A stretch of 64,000 nt of DNA from Pyramidobacter sp. C12-8 (GCF_002007215.1 NZ_MUHX01000003.1:62001-126000); one strand, 5' to 3'. Positions 17,133 to 25,722 are shown, counted from the stretch's first letter. Translations and numbers: made by a program. Notes: generated from the sequence alone by a model not told the origin.

Positions 17133-17918
17133 TTACTTGACGTTCTTCTTCCAGTCGTCGAGGTCCCATTTGTCGCGCAGAGCCTGGAACTCGCCGCTCT
17201 GCTTCATCTCTTCCAGCGCCTTGTCCACGGCAGCCAGCAGTTCCGGATCGTCCTTGGCGGCGCCGAAGGCCGAGCCTTTCGATTCCGTGGCCACGTTGGT
17301 CACGGCACAGACGGCGATCTTGCCGGCGAAATCTTTGGCCTGACAGTACTTGTAGCCCACGGGGCCGTCCAGCAGCGCGGCGTCGGCGCGGCCGAAAAGC
17401 ACCTCGCGCAGACAGTCGTCGCTTTTCTGGTAGTTCTTGACGACGGCGTTCGGGATCGTGTGCGCGTAAGCGTCCTGGATCGTGCCCAGCTGCGTGGCGA
17501 TGGTCATGCCGGCAAAGTCCGCCGCCGCGGCCTTTTCGTGCCCGGGCAGGACGAAAAACGCCGAGTCGGAATGATTGGTCACGCCGGTGAAGGCGATCTT
17601 CTTCCGGCGCGCGGGCGTGGCCGACATACAGGCGGCGATCAGGTCGATCTTGTGCGTCATCACCGCGGGCAGCAGGCCGTCGAAAGCCATGTCCACCCAT
17701 TCGATCTTCTTGCCCAGCTTTGTGCCGATGCTTTCGATCAGGTCGATGTCGTAGCCCTGCGGCGAACCGTCGGGCGCGCGGAACTCGAACGGCGGAAACG
17801 TGCTCTCCGTGCCCACCGTCAGCGTTTCCTTCGTCATCGCGCCGGGCGTCGCCCAGGCCGCCGCGGCAAAAAACAAAGAAGCCGCCAGTCCGATCGCGCC
17901 GATGTGCCGTTTTTTCAT
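17133..17918 (-). CDS. Amino-acid ABC transporter substrate-binding protein (orphan)
   Basis: A 261-residue periplasmic binding protein of the polar amino-acid family (SBP_bac_3). Signal peptide about 1-24 with AWA-T cleavage; then LTVGTESTFPPFEF, QGYDIDLIESIGTKLGKKIEWVDMAFDGLLPAVMTHKIDLIAACMSATPARRKKIAFT, the usual ligand-contact region with Arg. Start ATG 17918, with AGGAGGGG upstream; an earlier ATG would put non-signal residues first. No permease or ATPase gene is adjacent, so it must work with a transporter encoded elsewhere or act as a sensor. There is no lipobox cysteine, consistent with a free periplasmic protein. Confidence 0.88.
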   Translation of the reverse strand: MKKRHIGAIGLAASLFFAAAAWATPGAMTKETLTVGTESTFPPFEFRAPDGSPQGYDIDLIESIGTKLGKKIEWVDMAFDGLLPAVMTHKIDLIAACMSATPARRKKIAFTGVTNHSDSAFFVLPGHEKAAAADFAGMTIATQLGTIQDAYAHTIPNAVVKNYQKSDDCLREVLFGRADAALLDGPVGYKYCQAKDFAGKIAVCAVTNVATESKGSAFGAAKDDPELLAAVDKALEEMKQSGEFQALRDKWDLDDWKKNVK

Positions 17919-18123
17919 GATAAACCCCTCCTGAATAAACTTATTTGTTGTTAAATGAGATGACAATAAACTTATGTTCGATGCCGTGAATGATACTTCG
18001 GTTCATTATATTTGTCAAGAATGCAATTAAATGAATAACAGTTTCGTTTCTTGCTCCATTTTTGTCCTGAAACTGCTAAAATAAAGACGCACGCAATTTC
18101 GATTCCCGAAGGAGGAATGCCGA

Positions 18124-18699
18124 ATGACACTTTCCGAGCTTTATGTGGGCTGCCGCACGTACCGCCGCTTCGAACAGCGGCCGCTGCCGGACGGGCTGCT
18201 TCGCGCCATGCTGGAAAACGCCCGCATCGCCAGCACGGGGGCCAACGCCCAAACGCTGCGCTTCGTCGCGGTGCAGAGCGCCGCGCTGGTGGCCAAAATG
18301 CAGCCGCTCGTCAAATGGGCGGCCTATCTGCCCAAAGAGATCGGTACGCCGGCCGAGGGCGAACAGCCCGTGGCTTTTGTCGTCATCGTCAAAAAGGCTG
18401 GTTCGGGCGCGTTCGCCGACGTGGATGTGGGCATCGCCGCCAACACGATCGCCACGACGGCGTGGGAGGCGGGCGTCGGCAGCTGTCTGATGGGCTCCAT
18501 TAACCGCGCCGAAATCGCCGCGCTGCTCGGCGTGCCCGCGGAGGATACCGTATTTCTCGTCGTCGCGCTGGGCTATCCGGCGCACAAAAGCACGCTTGTT
18601 CCCGTCGGCGCCGATGGCAGCGTCAAATACTTCGTGGACGAAAAACGCGACTACTTCGTGCCCAAACGCGCCTTTGACGACGTAGCGAAAATCGTTTAA
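18124..18699 (+). CDS. Nitroreductase-family flavoprotein
   Basis: A 191-residue protein of the FMN-dependent nitroreductase family: the N-terminal CRTYRRFEQRPLPDGLLRAMLENARIASTGANAQTLRFV (FMN phosphate-binding Arg/Arg and Ser-x-x-N-x-Q) and EAGVGSCLMGSINRAEIAALLGVP with LVVALGYPAH. Members reduce nitroaromatics, quinones or flavins with NAD(P)H; the true substrate is not readable from sequence. ATG 18124 follows GAAGGAGG. It is a single gene, followed by a dispersed repeat element and a strong terminator. Confidence 0.88.
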   Translation: MTLSELYVGCRTYRRFEQRPLPDGLLRAMLENARIASTGANAQTLRFVAVQSAALVAKMQPLVKWAAYLPKEIGTPAEGEQPVAFVVIVKKAGSGAFADVDVGIAANTIATTAWEAGVGSCLMGSINRAEIAALLGVPAEDTVFLVVALGYPAHKSTLVPVGADGSVKYFVDEKRDYFVPKRAFDDVAKIV

Positions 18700-18701
18700 G
18701 G

Positions 18702-18816
18702 CTATTTCTTGATAGAAAGCACTGATATAGTTTGCGGGGCGCTGCGGGGGAGTTCAGTCGCTTAGGACTACCTCGACCGCAGCGCCCTTGCGTTCGTCTC
18801 TTTAATTAAGAAATAG
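18702..18816. repeat. MITE-like structured repeat, copy 1
   Basis: A 115-bp element ending in inverted repeats CTATTTCTT (18702-18710) and AAGAAATAG (18808-18816). Inside, GGGCGCTGCGG pairs with CCGCAGCGCCC. The left part TTGATAGAAAGCACT...ATAGTTTGC and the right CAGCGCC..TGCGTTCG recur at 24092-24223. No coding capacity. Confidence 0.65.
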
Positions 18817-18876
18817 TATAAGGCCGGCGTGCCTGTTTTCGGTTGGCGGCGCCGGAAATGTCTCCCGAAGAACGCG

Positions 18877-18920
18877 AAAGAGCCTTGTAAAGCCCGGAGC
18901 ACGGCTTTACAAGGCTCTTT
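18877..18920. terminator. Bidirectional terminator
   Basis: 18-bp perfect arms at 18877-18894 and 18903-18920 with an 8-base loop; A-run on the left and T-run on the right, serving the converging nitroreductase and small minus-strand genes. Confidence 0.85.
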
Positions 18921-18944
18921 TTGCGCGCTTTCCGTCGGGGGCGC

Positions 18945-19214
18945 TTATCGCACCGGAATGACCCGGTTCACGGCAAGGCGGCTCATCTCGCGTCCCTGCG
19001 CGTCGAGTTCGACGTAATGGAGCGCGTCGTACTTGAAGCCCCACTCGTCGGCATAGTAGCCGTCGGCGTGGCGGACGAGCAGGCGGTCCTCCTCGCCGAC
19101 GAACGTGCAGATGTTTCCGCCTCGGTCGCTCATCACGGAGACGATGGGGCGGGACAAACGGTTGAACTGGTCGAGCGTGAAGGACACGCCGTGTTCGGAC
19201 ATGATCACGATCAT
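18945..19214 (-). CDS. Small protein of unknown function
   Basis: An 89-residue soluble protein without a family I recognise: an N-terminal MIVIMSEHGVSFTLDQFNRL, and a beta-rich middle (IVSVMSDRGGNICTFVGEEDRLLVRHADGYYADEWGFKYDALHYVELD). A good ribosome site (AAAGGAGCG) precedes ATG 19214. It follows another small gene by 31 bp and shares its ribosome-site sequence, so the two probably form an operon. Composition and acidic/aromatic balance look like a real protein rather than a shadow frame. Confidence 0.6.
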   Translation of the reverse strand: MIVIMSEHGVSFTLDQFNRLSRPIVSVMSDRGGNICTFVGEEDRLLVRHADGYYADEWGFKYDALHYVELDAQGREMSRLAVNRVIPVR

Positions 19215-19245
19215 GAAAATCGCTCCTTTCGGCCGGCGGGGTTCG

Positions 19246-19488
19246 TCAGGGAGCTTTCGCGCCGCCCCGTGCGGTTTCGACGGTATCGGCGCAGTCTTCC
19301 AGGATTTGGCGGTCGGCGGCGGAGGGGCGCCCTTCGGCGACGCGGCGGAGGAATTCCGAGGCCAGATCGTGCGGCAGGGACCAGAGGTCTTCCGGCGTTT
19401 TCAGGCGCATCCCTTCTCGCTCGTTCCACAGCACGGTGACGTGCGAACCGTCGGAAAAAGTTTTGCAGAAAGCCATCTCGTTGCTCAC
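19246..19488 (-). CDS. Small protein of unknown function, GTG start
   Basis: An 80-residue protein, upstream partner of the 89-residue gene. It has a strand-rich start (MAFCKTFSDGSHVTVLWNER) and a helical C-terminus (DLWSLPHDLASEFLRRVAEG..ADRQILEDCADTVETA). GTG 19488 lies 8 bases after AAAGGAGCG; an internal ATG at 19476 is the alternative. A dispersed palindromic repeat sits just upstream of the ribosome site and could form a hairpin in its leader. No function can be proposed. Confidence 0.55.
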   Translation of the reverse strand: MSNEMAFCKTFSDGSHVTVLWNEREGMRLKTPEDLWSLPHDLASEFLRRVAEGRPSAADRQILEDCADTVETARGGAKAP

Positions 19489-19507
19489 GGGACATCGCTC
19501 CTTTAGA

Positions 19508-19541
19508 ATACTGATTTTCGATGAGAAAGCATCATTGAAAA
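19508..19541 (-). repeat. 34-bp dispersed palindromic repeat, copy 2
   Basis: On the minus strand it reads TTTTCAATGATGCTTTCTCA.. then ..TCGAAAATCAGTAT, matching copies 1 and 3 at 29-30 of 34 positions by eye. It ends 3-11 bases before the ribosome site of the 80-residue gene. Confidence 0.65.
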
Positions 19542-19751
19542 TGTCGCCCTGGCGCGGCCGAAAAGCATGCGGCACGCGATTTCATGCGGTTTTCGGCGCG
19601 CCTTCGGCGCTCTAAAGGGCGAAGAACCTGCGCTTTTTTGACGAAAACAAGTCCGAGATAACGGGCCATGGCGGCGGGGTGATCGCAGGGAGACGGTTTC
19701 CGCGCCGGCGGACGGGAGCCTTTTGCCTGCGCAAAGAAAGTTATTTTTTCA

Positions 19752-19780
19752 TTCTCATTATAGGGATGCTGTCTTATAAT
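19752..19780 (+). promoter_or_regulatory. Candidate azlCD promoter
   Basis: TTCTCA (19752-19757), 17-bp spacer, TATAAT (19775-19780), 35 bp before the azlC start. The -35 is weak, the -10 perfect. Confidence 0.45.
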
Positions 19781-19814
19781 TGTCAATCATTTTACGGTGA
19801 AACGGGGGGTTTTT

Positions 19815-20528
19815 ATGAACGAGAAGGCGGTCATCTGCCGCGCTTTGCGAGCGGCTTTCCCTTTTACGATCCCGATTTTTGCGGGGTTCTGGTTCCTCGG
19901 CCTGACCTACGGCGTTTACATGAACGTGTCGGGGTTCAGCTTCTGGTATCCGCTGCTGATGGCGATGACGATCTTCGGCGGCTCGCTGGAATTCGTCGCC
20001 GTTTCCATGCTAACGGCACCTTTCGCGCCGTTGCAGGCGCTGGCGATGGCGCTGATCATCCAGGCGCGGCATCTTTTCTACGGTCTGGCCATGCTGGAGA
20101 AGTTCAAAGGCCTGGGCTGGAAGAAGCCGCTGCTGATCTTTCTCATGTGCGACGAGTCCTTCTCCATCAACTGCGCCGCTGCGGTTCCGGCGGGCGTCGA
20201 TCGCGGCTGGTTCATGCTCTTTGTATCGCTGCTGAATTACGCCTACTGGGTGAGCGGCTCGGCGCTCGGCGGCGCGCTCGGCTCGTTGGTACGCTTCAAC
20301 AGCGAAGGGCTGGAATTCGTGATGACGGCCATGTTCGTCGTCATCTTCGTAGAGCAATGGCTCAAGGAAAAAAGCCACCTGACGGCGCTGATCGGCTTGG
20401 GCGCGTCGATTGTGTGCCTGTTCTGCTGCGGCCCGGATTCCTTTATGATTCCATCGATGCTCGTCATTTTTGCCCTGCTGGCGCTCTGGCGTCGTCCCAT
20501 CGTCCGCCGAGGAGGCTATGAAGAATGA
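19815..20528 (+). CDS. azlC: AzlC, large subunit of branched-chain amino-acid exporter
   Basis: A 237-residue inner-membrane protein with the AzlC signature: a first helix [22 protein letters not shown], then [46 protein letters not shown], and a conserved D-E-S-F-S (CDESFSIN). With AzlD it exports branched-chain amino acids and analogues. Start chosen at ATG 19815 (GGGGGG 5 bases upstream) rather than the earlier in-frame 19797. The ATGA overlap with azlD shows coupling. Confidence 0.9.
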   Translation: MNEKAVICRALRAAFPFTIPIFAGFWFLGLTYGVYMNVSGFSFWYPLLMAMTIFGGSLEFVAVSMLTAPFAPLQALAMALIIQARHLFYGLAMLEKFKGLGWKKPLLIFLMCDESFSINCAAAVPAGVDRGWFMLFVSLLNYAYWVSGSALGGALGSLVRFNSEGLEFVMTAMFVVIFVEQWLKEKSHLTALIGLGASIVCLFCCGPDSFMIPSMLVIFALLALWRRPIVRRGGYEE

Positions 20529-20851
20529 CTCTGTCGCAGCAAATCATCACCGTCGCTATGTGCGCTCTCGGCACGATGATTACGCGTTTTCTGCCGTTCG
20601 TGATCTTCTCTGCGTCGCGTCCAACGCCGCCGTTTGTGCGTTATCTGGGCAAGGCTCTACCCGGCGCCGTGTTCGGTCTGCTCGTTGTCTACTGCCTGAA
20701 GAACGTCAGTCTGCTCGGCGGCACTCACGGCCTGCCGGAGCTGATCTCGATCGCCGTCACCGTGCGGCTGCACTTGTGGAAGCGGCAGATGCTCCTCTCC
20801 ATCGCCGCCGGCACGATCTGCTACATGCTGCTCGTGCAGCTGGCGTTCTAG
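20525..20851 (+). CDS. azlD: AzlD, small subunit of branched-chain amino-acid exporter
   Basis: A 108-residue membrane protein of about four helices: [18 protein letters not shown], then [26 protein letters not shown] and [26 protein letters not shown], typical of AzlD. It overlaps azlC by 4 bp, and the pair is only functional together in known examples. No clear terminator follows. Confidence 0.88.
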   Translation: MTLSQQIITVAMCALGTMITRFLPFVIFSASRPTPPFVRYLGKALPGAVFGLLVVYCLKNVSLLGGTHGLPELISIAVTVRLHLWKRQMLLSIAAGTICYMLLVQLAF

Positions 20852-20973
20852 CGGGGCGAAAACGGGGCTGGGAGCGGAATTTTTTACTGCCGTTGCCGAT
20901 CTGCAGCGGCACATTCCTGAAATATATCCTGTTTTATGCTAAAATGTTCTGGTAAAATCTCTGCACGGCGGAG

Positions 20974-21009
20974 CGCGGTTTTCCGAAGAAAGCCGCGTCG
21001 AATTTTTTT
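20974..21009 (+). terminator. Attenuator-like hairpin in the purF leader
   Basis: CGCGGTTTTC (20974-20983) pairs with GAAAGCCGCG (20988-20997; one G-T pair), loop CGAA, with seven Ts at 21003-21009, ending 35 bp before the purF ATG. It may attenuate purF transcription or end upstream read-through. Confidence 0.4.
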
Positions 21010-21044
21010 CGCGAACAGCGCGAAGCGATCAGGGGGAAGACATC

Positions 21045-22460
21045 ATGGGCGGCTTTTTTGCGGCGGCGCTGAGGGAAGACTGCGTTTTCGATCTGTTTTT
21101 CGGCACGGACTACCATTCCCATCTGGGAACGCGGCGCGCCGGTCTGGCGGTTTACGGCAAAAAGGGGTTCGACCGCGCCATCCACAACATCGAAAACTCC
21201 CCCTTCCGCACCAAGTTCGAGAAAGAGGCCAACGCCATGCAGGGCACCATGGGCATCGGCTGCATCTCCGACTACGATCCTCAGCCGCTGGTGGTGCGTT
21301 CGCATCACGGCACCTACGCGATCACGACCGTCGGCAGGGTCAACAACAAAGACCATCTGCTCGACGTGATCATGAAGAACACCGGCATTCATTTCTTCGA
21401 AATGACCTCCGGCGACATCAACTCCACCGAGCTCGTCGCCGCCCTCATCAACCAGAAGGACAGCCTCGTCGAGGGCATCCGCTCCGCGCAGGAGATGATC
21501 GACGGCTCCATGACGCTGCTCGTGCTGACCGCCGACGGCGTTTACTGCGCCCGCGACCGCTTCGGCCGCACGCCGCTGACCATCGGCCTGAAGGACGAGG
21601 GTTTCTGCGCCTCCTTCGAGCCCTTCGCTTATCTCAACCTCGGCTATCGCGACTACAAGGAGCTCGGCCCCGGCGAGATCGACCTGATGACTCCCGAAGG
21701 CGTGACCACCCTCGTGCCGCCGGGAGAAAAAATGCGCATCTGCACCTTCCTGTGGGTCTACTACGGTTATCCGTCCTCGCACTACGAGGGCGTCTCCGTC
21801 GAGCGGATGCGCTACAACTGCGGCCGCATGCTGGCCCGGCGCGACGGCATGAGCCGCGAGCGGATCGACACGGTGGCCGGCGTGCCCGACTCCGGCATCG
21901 CTCACGCCATCGGCTACGCCAACGAATCCGGCGTGCCCTTCTCGCGCCCGCTGATCAAGTACACGCCGACCTGGCCGCGCAGCTTCATGCCCACCGTTCA
22001 GTCCAAGCGCGACATGATCGCCAAGATGAAGCTGATCCCCGTTCATGAACTGATCGAAAAGCAGCGCATGCTCCTCATCGACGACTCCATCGTGCGCGGC
22101 ACGCAGCTGCGCAAGACCACCGAGTTCCTGTTCCGCACCGGCGCGCGCGAAGTCCACGCCCGCCCCGCCTGCCCGCCGATCATGTTCGGCTGCAAGTACA
22201 TCAACTTCTCGCGCTCCAATTCCGACATGGAGCTGATCGCCCGCCGCATCGTCAGCAAACTCGAAGGGCACGAACCCGAGCGCGCCGTCCTCGAAGAGTA
22301 CTGCGATCCCGAGTCGGAGCGCTACGCCGCCATGCTGGAAGGCATCCGCCGCCAGATGGGATTTTCCTCGCTCAAGTTCAACCGCCTCGACGACATGCTC
22401 GCCGCCGTCGGCGTCGAAGCCTGCAAACTCTGCACGTACTGCTGGAACGGCAGGGAATAG
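21045..22460 (+). CDS. purF: Amidophosphoribosyltransferase (PurF)
   Basis: A 471-residue protein for the first committed step of purine synthesis: PRPP plus glutamine to phosphoribosylamine. The N-terminus MGGFFAAALRED is probably a propeptide removed to expose Cys13 as the glutaminase nucleophile, as in the Bacillus-type enzyme. The PRPP loop LLIDDSIVRGTQL is near 343-355. The C-terminus CKLCTYCWNGRE carries cysteines like those of the [4Fe-4S] cluster in that class. Sequence in between is rather diverged, so a specialised homologue is possible. Its last 117 bp are duplicated at 23880-23996. Confidence 0.85.
   Translation: MGGFFAAALREDCVFDLFFGTDYHSHLGTRRAGLAVYGKKGFDRAIHNIENSPFRTKFEKEANAMQGTMGIGCISDYDPQPLVVRSHHGTYAITTVGRVNNKDHLLDVIMKNTGIHFFEMTSGDINSTELVAALINQKDSLVEGIRSAQEMIDGSMTLLVLTADGVYCARDRFGRTPLTIGLKDEGFCASFEPFAYLNLGYRDYKELGPGEIDLMTPEGVTTLVPPGEKMRICTFLWVYYGYPSSHYEGVSVERMRYNCGRMLARRDGMSRERIDTVAGVPDSGIAHAIGYANESGVPFSRPLIKYTPTWPRSFMPTVQSKRDMIAKMKLIPVHELIEKQRMLLIDDSIVRGTQLRKTTEFLFRTGAREVHARPACPPIMFGCKYINFSRSNSDMELIARRIVSKLEGHEPERAVLEEYCDPESERYAAMLEGIRRQMGFSSLKFNRLDDMLAAVGVEACKLCTYCWNGRE
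22342..22458 (+). repeat. purF 3'-end repeat, copy A (in intact purF)
   Basis: 117 bp ending one base into the stop codon. Copy B (23880-23996) differs at about 2 positions. A diverged short copy C lies at 26005-26037. Confidence 0.85.
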
Positions 22461-22478
22461 ACCGTCACTCCGCCGTGA

Positions 22479-22533
22479 ACAACAGAGCCGTCCTTCCGTC
22501 CGCACCGCGTGGACGGAAGGACGGCTCTGTTGT
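22479..22533. terminator. Long hairpin following purF (copy A)
   Basis: 23-bp perfect arms at 22479-22501 and 22511-22533. There is no strong T-run, but the position between converging genes suggests a bidirectional terminator. Confidence 0.65.
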
Positions 22534-22559
22534 ATGAACCGCAAAAGCGCGCGGGAACG

Positions 22560-23813
22560 TTACAGTTCGAGGCTGTTTTCCTTCGTCAGAAAATCGAAAA
22601 CGTTCATCGTCGTGATGCCGTTTGCGTCTCTCGTCACGTTGACGACGTCCTTGACGACGATGATCTTTTTGAAAGAATCGCCGAGACAGTTCAGCGGCGC
22701 TTTTTCTTGCGCGGTTTTTTCGACGCCGGCCAGACTGAACGCCGACTGAACGTAATAACGCCGACTCCCCAAATTGGCGACGAAATCGATTTCCAGCTGG
22801 CGGGCCAGCTGCTTCCCTCCGGCGTCGCGCTCCCTCTTCCGAACCATTCCCACGTCGACGGCGAAGCCCCGGCTTCTCAGTTCGTTATAGATTACGTTTT
22901 CCATAATGTGGTTTTCTTCCGTCTGCCGGAAGTCCAGCCGGGCGTTGCGCAGCCCTACGTCCTCGAAATAATACTTTAGCGGCGAGCCGACGTATTTCCG
23001 TCCCTTCACGTCGTAGCGCTGCGCCGCGCTGATCACAAACGCGTCTTCCAAATATTCGACGTACCGCCGGACCGTGTTCAGACTGATCTGCGAATGCAGC
23101 TCGCTTCGAAACGTCGCCAGGATTTTGCTCGGATTGGTCAGAGAGCCGACCGAGGACGCCAGAATATTGACGACGTCTTCCAACTCCTGCGTTTTTTCGA
23201 TGCGGTTGCGCTCGATGATGTCTTTCAAATACGTTTCCACAAAAAGGTCTGTCAGATACTTAACCTTCTGTGCTTCCGTCTTCATCGAAGCGACCAGAGG
23301 CAGCCCGCCGTAAACGACGTAGTCCGCCCAGCCCCGGTAAATATCGCCCTCGTATGATTCCATAAACTCTTTGAACGTCAGCGGATAAACGTGAATTTCG
23401 TACCCTCTGCCCCTGAATTCCGTAATTACGTCCTTCGACAAAAATTTTGAATTGCTCCCCGTCACGTAAATGTCGACGTTTTTGACATGAAGCAGCGAAT
23501 TGAGCGCCTCTTCGAACCCGTCGAGCATCTGCACCTCGTCGAGAAGGATATAATAATTCGCGCTGTCCTCGATCCGCGACTCGATATAATCCAGGATCGC
23601 GCCGGGATTCCGATATTGCCTGTTTTCCCAGACATCCAGCTCGATCGGGACGATATGTGATCCCGGCACGCCCGACTGCCGCAGATACCGCGTGAAAAGA
23701 TTGAACAGCAGGTACGACTTGCCGCTCCGCCGCATCCCCGTGATCACCTTGATCAACCCGTTGTGCATGCAATCGATCAACGTTTTTAGGTACTGTTCTC
23801 GTTTAAATTCCAT
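22560..23813 (-). CDS. AAA-14/DUF4143 ATPase
   Basis: A 417-residue ATPase: Walker A GMRRSGKS at 26-33, Walker B YYILLDEVQML, sensor YVTGSNSKFL, then a winged-helix part (TLTNPSKI-like, SLNTVRRYVEYLEDAFVI) and a C-terminal DUF4143 region with RQLEIDFVAN...YYVQSAFS, a degenerate PD-(D/E)xK-like fold. The family is widespread, often horizontally acquired, and of poorly known function. Start chosen at ATG 23813 (GAGG 8-9 bases upstream) instead of GTG 23843. It lies between two copies of the purF 3' end, in the opposite direction, so it arrived as cargo of an insertion. Confidence 0.85.
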   Translation of the reverse strand: MEFKREQYLKTLIDCMHNGLIKVITGMRRSGKSYLLFNLFTRYLRQSGVPGSHIVPIELDVWENRQYRNPGAILDYIESRIEDSANYYILLDEVQMLDGFEEALNSLLHVKNVDIYVTGSNSKFLSKDVITEFRGRGYEIHVYPLTFKEFMESYEGDIYRGWADYVVYGGLPLVASMKTEAQKVKYLTDLFVETYLKDIIERNRIEKTQELEDVVNILASSVGSLTNPSKILATFRSELHSQISLNTVRRYVEYLEDAFVISAAQRYDVKGRKYVGSPLKYYFEDVGLRNARLDFRQTEENHIMENVIYNELRSRGFAVDVGMVRKRERDAGGKQLARQLEIDFVANLGSRRYYVQSAFSLAGVEKTAQEKAPLNCLGDSFKKIIVVKDVVNVTRDANGITTMNVFDFLTKENSLEL

Positions 23814-23879
23814 GGTCGCGACCTCGTTGATAATTTTACGCACAAGTGCGCTTATTATTCAATATTATAGCCTCAAAAA

Positions 23880-23998
23880 GCATCCGCCGCCAGATGGGAT
23901 TTTCCTCGCTCAAGTTCAACCGCCTCGACGACATGCTCGCCGCCGTCGGCGTCGAACCCTGCAAACTCTGCACGTACTGCTGGAACAGCAGGGAATGA
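23880..23998 (+). pseudogene. Duplicated purF 3' end, copy B
   Basis: In frame it encodes RRQMGFSSLKFNRLDDML.. and ends EPCKLCTYCWNSRE-stop, about 115/117 identical in DNA to the end of purF. It has no start and no upstream purF sequence. It is immediately followed by its own terminator hairpin, different from that after the intact gene. Confidence 0.85.
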
Positions 23999-24033
23999 AT
24001 GTGCGGTCCGCGCGGCGAAATCCTTTCGCGAAA

Positions 24034-24082
24034 AAGAGCCCGTCTCTCGACTCGTGCCCCGCGAGACGAGAGACGGGCTCTT
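24034..24082. terminator. Hairpin following purF tail copy B
   Basis: 16-bp perfect arms at 24034-24049 and 24067-24082, 36 bases after the copy-B stop, with A-run left and TT right. Unrelated in sequence to the copy A and C hairpins. Confidence 0.7.
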
Positions 24083-24091
24083 ATCGTCATA

Positions 24092-24223
24092 CTATTTCTT
24101 GATAAAAAGCACTCACATAGTTTGCCGAGCGCTGCGAGGGGGCGGTCGCTCAGAACTTCCCCGACGGCTGCGCAGTCTGCGCGGCTCGCTTTGTGAATCT
24201 CCCTCGCAGCGCCTCTGCGTTCG
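24092..24223. repeat. MITE-like structured repeat, copy 2
   Basis: Begins CTATTTCTTGATA and shares left and right blocks with the element at 18702-18816. It has about 35 extra bases in the centre, including a small hairpin GCTGCGCA/TGCGCGGC. Outer stem GCGCTGCGAGGG/CCCTCGCAGCGC differs from copy 1 but still pairs. The right inverted repeat is missing; it abuts the radical SAM stop codon. Confidence 0.6.
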
Positions 24224-24226
24224 GCA

Positions 24227-25606
24227 TTACGAACCGCTCTCGACGCTGATGGCGACCTTTTCTTTCTCTTCCGCGCGGCGGCGCTGCCATAAATCGTCCG
24301 CCACGGGCGCCCAAAGACGGGCGTATTCGTCGCACTTGGCGCACAGGTGTTCCGCCGACTCGGGCGACTGCAGATCCGTGGAGCGCGCTCCCGTCGCCGA
24401 GACCATGGCGCGGAGTTTCTGCGGATTTTCCAGCATCGGGCAGGGCAGCAGCATGTTCTCGTTGAACGGCTGCCCCTTGTGGTAGGCCATCAGCAGCGGC
24501 GACTGCAGCGCTTCCAGCAGCGTCTTCTCGCGGATGTTGGAGTCGGAATAATGAACGAACACGCACGGGTCGATGTCGCCGTTGGCGTTGATGTGCAGGT
24601 AGCGGCGTCCGCCGGCGATGCAGCCGCCCACGTACTCGGCGTCGTTCTGGAAGTCGATCGAGAACAGCGGCTTGGTGCGGCGGTAGCGGCGGATGCGCTC
24701 GTAGATCCCCCGGCGCTGCTCGGCCGTCGGCAGCAGCTCCGGCACGGCGTCGTTGCCGACCGGCATGTAATGGAAATACCAGACGAAGAAGGCGCCCATG
24801 GCGATCAGGCTGTCGTAAAACGCTTCCGAGGTGACCGATTCGTAGTTGGCGCGCGTGTAACAGGTGGAGATCCCGTAGAACAGCTTCTTGCGGCGCAGAA
24901 GATCGACCGCCCGCATCGCCTTTTGGTAGACGCCACGGCCGCGCCGGCCGTCGGTCGCTTCTTCGCCGCCTTCCAGCGAGATGGCGGGGACGAAATTCTT
25001 CACGCGCCGCATCTCGTCGGCGAAAGCCTCGTCGATCAGCGTGGCGTTGGTGAAGCAGAGGAACACGCAGTCCGGGTGCCGTTCGCAGAGGCGGACGAGG
25101 TCGTCCCTGCGCACCAGCGGTTCGCCGCCCGTGTAGATATACATGTAAACGCCCAGTTCCTTGCCCTGCCGGATGACGCTATCGATCTCGTCGAGGCTCA
25201 AGTTCAGGCTGTTGCCGTATTCCGCCGCCCAACAGCCCGTGCAGTGAAGGTTGCAGGCCGACGTCGGATCCATCAGGATCGCCCAGGGAATATTGCAGCC
25301 GTACTTTCGGCGGCATCGTTCCTGAACAGGCCATCCGCTCAGGTTGGCGTTGACGAAGAAATTCACCGCCAGCGTCTTCAGAACGTCGGCATCCACGTCC
25401 GTCAGGAGCCGGCGGACGAGCGGATAATAAGGATCCCGCGGATTGGCGATCGCCTCTCTGACCGCCTGACGCTGCGGCGCGAACTCGCCGCGGTCGAACC
25501 GGTCGGCCCAGTCGATCAGCTTTCTGAGATTTTTCTCGGGCTCCCTGAACACGTACTTGAGAGCCTGTTCGATGCCCAACTTCTTGATCGTCGTCGAAAA
25601 ATCCAT
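24227..25606 (-). CDS. Radical SAM protein with SPASM-like C-terminus
   Basis: A 459-residue protein. The radical SAM cluster motif is ACNLHCTGC (Cys118, Cys122, Cys125), followed by YTGGEPLVRRDDLVRLCE. The C-terminal part has further cysteines (GDIDPCVFVHYSD, LLPCPMLEN, HLCAKCDEY) suggesting an auxiliary iron-sulfur site. An N-terminal 100-residue helical region precedes the barrel. It uses SAM cleavage to start radical chemistry; the substrate is unknown. Start ATG 25606 with AAAGGGG upstream. It occupies the interval between purF tail copies B and C, is preceded by a long leader, and lacks partner peptides I can recognise. Confidence 0.85.
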   Translation of the reverse strand: MDFSTTIKKLGIEQALKYVFREPEKNLRKLIDWADRFDRGEFAPQRQAVREAIANPRDPYYPLVRRLLTDVDADVLKTLAVNFFVNANLSGWPVQERCRRKYGCNIPWAILMDPTSACNLHCTGCWAAEYGNSLNLSLDEIDSVIRQGKELGVYMYIYTGGEPLVRRDDLVRLCERHPDCVFLCFTNATLIDEAFADEMRRVKNFVPAISLEGGEEATDGRRGRGVYQKAMRAVDLLRRKKLFYGISTCYTRANYESVTSEAFYDSLIAMGAFFVWYFHYMPVGNDAVPELLPTAEQRRGIYERIRRYRRTKPLFSIDFQNDAEYVGGCIAGGRRYLHINANGDIDPCVFVHYSDSNIREKTLLEALQSPLLMAYHKGQPFNENMLLPCPMLENPQKLRAMVSATGARSTDLQSPESAEHLCAKCDEYARLWAPVADDLWQRRRAEEKEKVAISVESGS

Positions 25607-25675
25607 CAAAAACGCCCCTTTCGTTCCTTTTCGAAATGCCGTGAATCTTGCGGGAATGCCGCTGTCCCCTCGGCC

Positions 25676-25722
25676 GGGAACGGGCGCGGCGCCTTCCGGA
25701 AAAGAGAAAAGCACCCGTTCCC
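25676..25722 (-). promoter_or_regulatory. Structured leader hairpin upstream of the radical SAM gene
   Basis: Arms 25676-25687 and 25711-25722 give a 12-bp stem (one G-T pair on the minus-strand RNA) with a 23-base loop. The leader from about 25880 to 25607 has no convincing gene. AT-rich sequence at 25885-25925 with TATAAT on the minus strand is the likely promoter region. Confidence 0.35.
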
